DNA of 64,000 bases. Origin: Nageia nagi (taxonomy: Eukaryota > Pinophyta). Positions 57,111-64,000 of the stretch are shown piece by piece. Numbering within the stretch: the first letter of the stretch is position 1; every line of letters begins with the position of its first letter. The stretch covers positions 30,132,001-30,196,000 of the forward strand of contig JBITNC010000002.1 in NCBI GenBank assembly GCA_050084985.1, written 5' to 3'. The translations under genes and the position numbers were made by a program. A model generated the notes under the pieces. It was not told where the DNA came from and made no database searches. It worked only from the letters and a program-made list of their open reading frames with translations.

Positions 57111-58476
57111 CTTGAAAGCTTCTTTGAATGATGAGGGCTCATTCTTACTATCAATTTTGGCAAATAAGGATTTATTAAGTGTCATACTCCTTATTATCCT
57201 TTGTGTTGGAGAGTTTTATTTCTTAGGTGATAAATCTACACTGACATCCATCTAGATAGGTGCAATAGAAGAATCATTATTCTTATATAGGTTTTCATAA
57301 GAAGCAGATTCTTCAGGAAGTTCAATGAACTTGACATCTCTTGAGATAAAAACTACTCTAGTAGAAGGTTGATATAGCCTGTAGCCCCTATGTTGATTAT
57401 CATAACCAACAAAGATACATTTTTTGTATCTCTTATCCATCTTCTTCCTTTTCTTAGGAACAATAAAGGCATAAGCATCATAACCAAAGACTTTGAAGTG
57501 AGAGATGTTAGGTTTCTTTTCTATATATGCCTCATATAGAGTTTTTCTCTCAACTACTTTCGTAGGAGACCTATTTAAAATTTAGATTGTAGTATGTATA
57601 GCTTCACCCAATAAGAAGCTAAGAAGATCATCCAACATACATCTTGCCATTTCTTGAATGGTTCTATTCTTCCTTTTGGCTACACCATTCTGCTGAAGAG
57701 TGTAAAGGACTATAAACTACCTCTTAATTCTATACTTGGTACAATAATCATTGAATTCATTGCTATTATACTCACCCCCATTATCAGATCTTCACATCTT
57801 GATTTTGAATCTAGATTGATTTTCTACCAAGGCTTTGAAATCTTAGAACCTATCAAAGGTTTGATCCTTGTGCGTTAAAAGATAACTAAATGTCATCCTG
57901 CTAAAGTCATCAATAAAGGTCAAAACATACGATGCTCCCTCTAGAGACTTAGTTGGAAATGAACCCATCAAATCTGAATGCACAAGATGAAGAAGCTGAG
58001 ATGCTTTAGTTACTTTATCCTTAGCAAATTTTTATCGATTCATTTTTTTTAGAATGTACTTCTCACAAAGACCAATTGTAGATGATATTATTGGCCAACC
58101 TTTCATAAATTCATGATTTTTCATAACTTGAATGTTCTTATGGTTAAGGTGGCCTAAATGATAATGCTAAAGATTACCTCTAGAGCAAACATTAGTTGTA
58201 AAATACATCTTTATTAGAGATTGATCCACAATGTAAAGGTCATCTTTCACTAATCCTTTAACCAAAGTGGTAAAACATTTTTTTATGCACCAAGAGTGTG
58301 AGTTAAACTCAAAAGAGTAATCTTTTCTTGCAACTTGAATGATAAAAAGAAGATTCATAATGAGTTTAAGCACATAAAGCATATTCTCTAGAATCCTTCC
58401 TTGTAACCACACACTCCCAATACCTTGCACTTCAAGAACTGAACAATCACCTATCACAACTATATCTTTTCTATAC
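57111..58476 (-). pseudogene. Copia 1 protease end and integrase
   Basis: The pre-integrase part reads LKLIMNLLFIIQVARKD and VKDDLYIVDQ. The zinc domain has HLGHLNHKNIQVMKN and GLCEKYILKKM. Catalytic D1 is in LVHSDLMGSF and D2 in MRSDNGGEYNSNEF-like sequence. The E is changed to K in QQNGVAKRKNRT (codon 57675-57677). The C-terminal part reads PNISHFKVFGYDAYAFIVPK and FVGYDNQHRGYRLYQPSTRV. Several stops. Confidence 0.85.
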
Positions 58477-59547
58477 TTATGAAAATTTTTTTAACTTATC
58501 TTTTTCAAAACACATGTGATTAGTGCATCTAGAATCAATAATCCAATCATGACAAAAAGTGCGAGACTTAGAGTAAAAAGTAGCAACATAACCAAAATGT
58601 TTATTCTTCTTCTTGTTATTAGAATTATTTGAATTTTTAGATCTTTTTCCACCTTGACCTTTCTTTTTCTTGAAACATTCAACTTCTTTATCACCATAGA
58701 TGCCACATAAATTACAATTTCCATCTTGCTCTTTCTTTTTCTTGCGATAATCAACTTCCATATGACCATAGATGTTATAGAAATTACAATTTCCATCAAA
58801 TTTATCTTCAAATCTCTTGGACTTATCTTGATCATAATTTTTCCTGTTACCATTATTCTTGAAGTTTTTCTTAGGAGTATTCTTTTGGTTATGTCTTTTC
58901 TTTTTGAAGTGAGGTTGCATTGGTCCTAATGCCATAAAAGATTCCTTAAGAGTGATGAGCAAAGCTTTATTGTTAAGTGTTTTCTCATGTTTTAATAGAA
59001 GCCTTGACAAAATTTCCAAGGAGACCACTTTTTTCTCATCATCAAACTTAGTTTCAATAACAGTCACAAAGTGGCTAAACTTAGCAGTAAGGCTTTGAAA
59101 GATGATGAAAGTTAAAAACTCATCATTGATCCAATTGCAACAACATCCCACAAGCTGAGTCTTAAGGTCAATGACCTTATTTAGATATATTACTACACTT
59201 TCTTTTTCTTTTTAATGAGATTGCAGTAACTTCTAAAGAATGGTAAACCTCTTAGAGGCTTTGGTGTCAAGGTAAATACTCTTTAGTTTATCCCAAGCTT
59301 CCTTTGCAAAGTTTGTAGAAGATATTATAAGAAGGATCTCATTTGAAATTGCACCAAAGATCATAGAGGTTGCCAAATCATTCTTTATGTTGTAAGCTTT
59401 AAGATCTTTCTCTCCAGATAGAGCAATTTGGTTTTAACTGATAATCATCCAAAGTTTCTATGCTTGAAATTCTGCTATCATCTTAGGTTTTCAAATACTA
59501 AAGTTGGAACCATCCAAGATATGCTTAGGTGCAAAAGAGTCTCTCAT
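58477..59547 (-). pseudogene. Copia 1 gag and protease start
   Basis: Begins MRDSFAPKHILDGSNFSI. The frame from 59151 gives FIIFQSLTAKFSHFVTVIE and LLKHEKTLNNKALLI. Two adjacent zinc knuckles follow: CNFYNIYGHMEVDY keeps the histidine but lacks two cysteines, and CNLCGIYGDKEVEC keeps the cysteines but has D for H. The frame ends with the protease core WIIDSRCTNHMC, where DSG is changed to DSR. Confidence 0.8.
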
Positions 59548-61886
59548 TGCTCCAAAATAATATGAAGAAGATAAATAACATAGGCAAATATGTTAATTTT
59601 TTTTTAAAAATAATCATCATGCAAATACATGTATGAACTAATCAACAAATCAAATGCTAAACTGATAATAAGAATAATATTCATACATCAAATATGTTAT
59701 TTTTTTAAAATTAGGCCTTCACCTATATGGTCGTAAGGAGCCCAAGTTTTACCAATCCTCAACCAGTTTCCCTTGAATAGCAATATACTCTTATAGAAAG
59801 AAATACTAGCTATTTTTCAAGGTTGTGATGTATATTGAATTGGTTAAATTAAATATCTTGATTAGGTTTTTAGTTTTTCTCTTAGATTACCAAGATAATC
59901 CCTGAATGGACAGGCGGACATGTGGTATCACTACACACATACCTATCCACCTATATGGAGTTCAATCCAGAACAACAAAAGACTTAGGAGTAATTGAAAA
60001 GTACAAAATTTTCACCACTTAGGTCATTAGATTAAAAGGCTCCAGTTTGCCTTATTCTCACCTTATGGCTCCCCAAACAAGTCATTTTGTGGAATAAATG
60101 TACAAATGTGTTCATTTTAAGGGAAGCAATTTTTCAATGTTTGCATACTTTTTTGTATAAAGTAAAGTGTAAAAGAATAAAAAATACTTTAAATATAAAA
60201 CATCATCTACACTTTTAACATAGGTATGAGCTAAAGAGTCCAATGGGTTTTGTTACAACCCCTAATGGATCTATTTTAACAATAGCTCATTAATTTTTAA
60301 GTACCCATATTAATTTAAGTAACAACATTTGAACCTAAGAGTCCAATGGGTTTTATCACAACCCCTAATCAATTTCTCCCATTTGTTACTTAAAATAAAT
60401 AATTCCATTATCGATCCACATGTGTGCAATAATTATGCTTTAAGATAAAGTTTTAAATCAAACATTTAAAAAATTTAATCCTCTTAGCAAAAAAAAATTC
60501 ATAACCACATGTGTGCATGCATAATTATTAAGCCAAAAAAATTAATTCATGCTAACATTAATAATTAAGTGCATGCTAATAATGAGTGGAAAAAAATATC
60601 CAAGCTTATATTAATTCAGGCAAGATTAATATAATGATTAAGTGTAAAAAGATAGCACTTAAATAAAGCAATTTTAATAATGTGTAAAAATTGCATTTTA
60701 ATAAAGCAATTTTAGGAATTTGTAAAAATTACACTTAAATAAAGCAATTTTAGCAATGTGTAAAAAAATTGCACTTAAATAAAGCAATTTTGACAATTTT
60801 TAGTAAGTTGTAAAAAATTGGCATGTAGAATAAAAGTTGGTAACTAAAAATAATTGTTATCCTGTTAAAACTTGCAACATATAAAAAAATGAATTATATA
60901 TACATAGATATATATAAATAAACTTTGTAATAATCCTCCCCTTAATAAAAAAAACTTGGTGCAGGCTATGGAGCTTGGAGGGCATGCACACAGAGGGGAC
61001 ACAAAGAAGGATTTTAGGGAGGGCTATGCGTAGGGAAGGGCACCCGTTTGAAGTGCATGAAGGAGGGAGGGATGTTCACAATGAATGCAGAGGAATGTAG
61101 AGGGTGGCAGGGAGAGCACGCCAACCCCCAAGGAAATGTGAAGTGTGAAGGAAGGGTTGCAGCCCTTGACTGGTAGCGTATCGCCCCCCGCCCCACTCAA
61201 TAAACCCTCATATAGATTTATTAATTATTTTTATTTTTATATTTTTTATTATTGTTTTTAGATTTAAAAATAATAAAAAATAGTAAAAAAATATTTAGAA
61301 AAAAAAACTGTTGTGTTTATTTGTTAATAAACATAAAAAAATACATATGTAAAAAAAATCCTATTGTTTTTTTTAAAACAGTATATAAAAAATAGTAGAT
61401 TTATAATAAAAATTGCATGGATGTGTTTTTTTTTAATATACTACAAACATATATTTTTTTAAAAAGAGAAAGTCTTGCATGCATGCAATGATGTTTTCAT
61501 GCATGCAATAATGCATGTTATTTTACAAACAAACCAGTATTGTAAAAAACGTAGTAACAACATTATGGTAAAAAGAATTGCAAAACTTGCAAATTTAGCT
61601 ACACATTAAGCAATTTATTAAAAATTGCATTTTATAAATTACTGTTAGCAGGTAATAATGTATAGCAATTGAACTAACATGTTAGTAAACAATAATAATA
61701 TATTTTCAAATTTTTCTCAAAATATACTCATCTCACAAAGTATTAATAAGGTTATAATAATGCAAAAATTTGATAATAAACAAGATAAGAGGGAAAGTAT
61801 ACCTTTAATCCCTTTTACCTCACAAAGTAGATGTAGAAAGTGAAGGAATAACCTTCAAAGATGTTGATGAGGAGCCTCCAAGAATT
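59548..61886 (-). other. Long leader of copia 1
   Basis: About 2.3 kb between primer site and gag, without known coding domains. Contains a near-duplicate of TCCAATGGGTTTTGTTACAA (60239 and 60332), a tandem repeat at 60650-60800, and a G-rich block on the + strand at 60950-61200. Blocks at 59740-60110 match the copia 2 leader. Confidence 0.7.
60650..60800. repeat. Tandem repeat of about 40-46 bp, four units, in the copia 1 leader
   Basis: Units share GCACTTAAATAAAGCAATTT followed by TAGCAATGTGTAAAAA with small length changes. Confidence 0.85.
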
Positions 61887-61898
61887 GCTCTGATACCA
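61887..61898 (-). promoter_or_regulatory. Primer-binding site of copia 1
   Basis: TGGTATCAGAGC on the minus strand, the exact consensus for plant initiator-Met tRNA priming, two bases from the 5' LTR. Confidence 0.95.
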
Positions 61899-61900
61899 CT

Positions 61901-62374
61901 TGATGAAGTTAATCCTTTTCGAATAACCTCTAAATTACCAAGATCTCATGAAGGCACATACAATATCAACAATAACTCAATAACATAAGGTAATCTCACA
62001 AATAACACAAGATATGAAGTGGTTCCTCCCTTCTTGGGAGTATATCCATTAACTAAGATCTTCTTATTCTCAAGGACCTCTCTTACAAAATATCTTCTCT
62101 CTCTCTCCAAACCCTAATCCTAGCTTTACAATAATTTTCATTTCAATGAGAGGAGATGAACATCTCTATTTATAAAGAGAAACCCACCCTTTAACCTCCC
62201 TTTAACCCAAGGATAAGGTTAAAGATATTTCTATATTTAATCTTATTTTTATATCTATTCCTCTTTGTATTTTTATTCCCTTAATGTTTTAAGGTATCTA
62301 AGGATACTTTAAGCATTAATTGAATTTACATTTAAAGAGAAATATTATACAATATTACATTACAAATTTTAACA
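61901..62374 (-). repeat. 5' LTR of copia 1
   Basis: On the + strand it begins TGATGAAGTTAATCC and ends AATTTTAACA, so the element reads TGTTAAAA...CTTCATCA. A TATTTATAA-like box (rev. comp. of the + strand CTCTATTTATAAAGAG at 62165) could be the promoter TATA box. Confidence 0.95.
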
Positions 62375-63353
62375 CATGTCAACCTAGAAGGCCATGTGGA
62401 TCCCATGTCAACCTAGAGGACCTTTATGACCCCCACGTTAGCATATTAGACCAATGTGATCCCCACATTGGCATGGTTGACTTGTTGACCCCAACGATGA
62501 ATTAGAAATGGCTTAGGGTGTTAATGAGGCATGATCTGTGTACATGAGAGACTATATATAGCGAATGAGGCCCCATTATGAGCTACCACTTATCATACAC
62601 TTTCTATACCAATCTTGATAGTGAAACAAAATCTTAGCGATGTTGAGCAACTATTCATAGACAACATCTAGAGGAGTGGCAAGGTTGGGAGCCTAACATT
62701 CTATAGCTTAGGTGGATCACGTAGCCCATATAATAGAATTTCAAGGATGAGCTTCTACCTTCTTTGGTCATCAGGGTTTAAGGACACTCCTTCATGAAAG
62801 GGGATTTAGATATTTGAGAGAGTCAATCTAATCTTATGATTCGGATCTGTATAAAGGGTTTGGAATCCTAGTTTGGTATCTTCATTGTTCATCATTGTAT
62901 CACATAGCCATACAAGCATTTAATTATGTTCCATATATCATTATGTTCCATTGTATGCATGTGTTGGTCCTTCTGGTATTGTGTTGATATTATACCATTG
63001 TATGTTCCATGCATTATGATATATTGATGTTGGAAGCTTCATACTTGTGTTGTATTACTTTGTATACCCATCGTTGGCATTCTTTGTTGTGTAATTATGT
63101 TGTGGTGAAATCGTAGGGTTTGCAGGGTGTTGGAGAAGCCCTAGGGGATGATGTCAACATTATGTGGCCATCATTTAGTGTTGTATGAGGTATGGGGGCT
63201 TTAGGAGACCCATGTTGGTATTGTGGAGTTGTTGTGTTACCTAGAGGGCAATAATTAGGGTTGTGATTACATTATCATGTGGTCATTTAGTGTTTGAGGT
63301 TGCAAAAATCCTAGTGTTGATTATTTTCTATTAAGGATAGTTTTGGATCCTCA
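62375..63353 (+). repeat. 3' LTR of gypsy A, part after copia 1
   Basis: Aligns with 39775-40717 of the 5' LTR: GACCTTTATGACCCCCAC, GGCATGGTTGACTTGTTGAC, TACCACTTATCATACACTTT, TTGGTATCTTCATTGTTCAT and GGATGATGTCAACATTATGT. Ends GGATCCTCA (GAATCATCA in the 5' copy). Confidence 0.9.
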
Positions 63354-64000
63354 CAGCTATGGCAAAATAGAGAGACTATCTAGATTGAGAAGATAAAAGG
63401 TCCCATCGAACATTAAGAACTATGAACATGGGAATATTAGGGGGAAGTGAGAACTAACCATGATGAGGTCTATACTTGATAAGATTCATATGTTTGGGCC
63501 AAAACCAAACAAACCACCATAATTTTTTGTAATGCAAACCAATCTTACTTCAAATGGAAAAAGGATTTCGATCCACTACAATATCAAAGGTAGCTTTATC
63601 ATCAACTTTCATGCCATACATGTTTTTGAAAGTGTCCCAGGTATACCAATTCTTCGTTTGACTATCAAAAACTTGTTGAATAGCTCTAATTCCTTTCTTA
63701 TGAAAATGCAAAGCTTAGACCCATTGAATACTGGCCAAAGGCAAACCTTCCAGAGGAAAGGTAAGTCATGACCACCAAAGATTAAGAGAGCTGAGAGAAG
63801 CACCAATTGATTTAGCATGAATATACCATGAAATCTAGGGTTTGAGATATTCCTAGTTTTCCAAATGCTCTTAATAACAAAGGAGCCAAGAATTTTAATA
63901 TTGATAGGAGTAGTAAGCAGGTTGTGAAAACTTAGCGCCCTCAAATCTTTTTTCCCTAAATGAAGTCCTTGCAAAACACAATGTTGTACAAGGAATTTCC
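63354..64000 (-). mobile_element. LINE 2, further 5' part, running off the window
   Basis: Minus-strand frames read MQGLHLGKKDLRALSFHNLL, FVIKSIWKTRNISN, then, past a frameshift, DKATFDIVVDRNPFSI and RWDLLSSQSR with SLYFAI. The last blocks match LINE 1 (YDVVIDNMSLNLWQNIG, KWDLISLKSRWKARFYAM) just upstream of zf-RVT, and zf-RVT of this copy lies at 38.3-39.5 kb. The RT core would lie beyond 64000. Confidence 0.7.

Larger units (their letters stand above)
54117..62374 (-). mobile_element. Ty1/copia retrotransposon (copia 1) inserted in the 3' LTR of gypsy A
   Basis: LTRs at 54117-54586 and 61901-62374, a primer site at 61887-61898, a polypurine tract at 54587-54599, and gag, protease, integrase, RT and RNase H on the minus strand. 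CACAT precedes it (54112-54116), and CACAT also occurs at 62373-62377, overlapping the terminal CA of the LTR. It is the sister of copia 2: same polypurine tract, leader blocks and protein order. Confidence 0.9.
39470..63353 (+). mobile_element. Ty3/gypsy element (gypsy A) inserted in LINE 2 and itself hit three times
   Basis: LTR homology links 39.7-40.7 kb with 54.06-54.12 plus 62.38-63.35 kb. The interior runs from the primer site at 40722 through RT, RNase H and integrase. It is interrupted by a CACTA-like element at 43012-53334, and the 3' LTR by copia 1 at 54117-62374. Without these inserts the element is about 5.3 kb. It lacks a full gag, and its integrase C-terminus runs directly into mid-LTR sequence, so an internal deletion is likely. 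Exact ends and target duplication were not resolved. Confidence 0.8.

Noticed and set aside
61014-61196. 60-codon proline- and serine-rich minus-strand ORF
   Set aside because: Product of the pyrimidine-rich strand of the copia 1 leader; no evidence of coding.

Overview
This window reads as nuclear DNA of a seed plant with a large, repeat-filled and AT-rich genome, probably a gymnosperm (inference). The signs are one host gene with plant-type introns, plant lineages of Ty3/gypsy and Ty1/copia elements, L1-type LINEs with a DUF4283-like ORF1, and retroelement relics broken by many stops and frameshifts. No organelle, bacterial or CRISPR-like content was seen.

Host gene (about 0.6-3.6 kb): an ankyrin-repeat membrane protein of the ACD6-like PGG family on the + strand, in three exons, apparently intact at about 596 residues. 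Its first intron is only 72 nt, a multiple of three, and has no stop in frame. A poly(A) signal and a small 29-bp tandem repeat follow.

3.7-19.5 kb: old repeat sediment. It holds a + strand LINE relic (5.2 kb), a decayed Tat-lineage gypsy element with a second RNase H domain (6.3-12.1 kb), a long-TIR MITE (13.85-14.28 kb), a truncated copia element joined to a gypsy gag relic (14.3-17.9 kb), a LINE zinc-finger relic (18.2 kb), and an unidentified degraded ORF (19.1-19.5 kb). 19.5-24.6 kb: an LTR element without recognisable pol (LARD-like), with unequal LTRs, which seems to split that ORF.

26.4-38.2 kb: a minus-strand LINE (ORF1, endonuclease, RT, zf-RVT) split by a chromodomain-type gypsy element (28.55-34.46 kb). 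38.3-64.0 kb: a nested stack. A second minus-strand LINE (38.3-39.5 and 63.35-64.0 kb) is split by a + strand gypsy element (gypsy A). Gypsy A's integrase is split by a CACTA-like, non-autonomous DNA transposon of about 1.1 kb that carries a pentatricopeptide-repeat (PPR) gene fragment. That transposon is split by a minus-strand copia element (copia 2), and gypsy A's 3' LTR is split by a related copia element (copia 1). Broken reading frames resume across the inserts, which gives the order of insertion.

Only the ankyrin gene looks functional. Every transposon protein seen carries stops, frameshifts or lost catalytic residues. The most unusual items are the PPR-carrying CACTA-like element, the ordered nest, the unusually long copia leaders with a purine-rich block, and the stop-free 72-nt intron.
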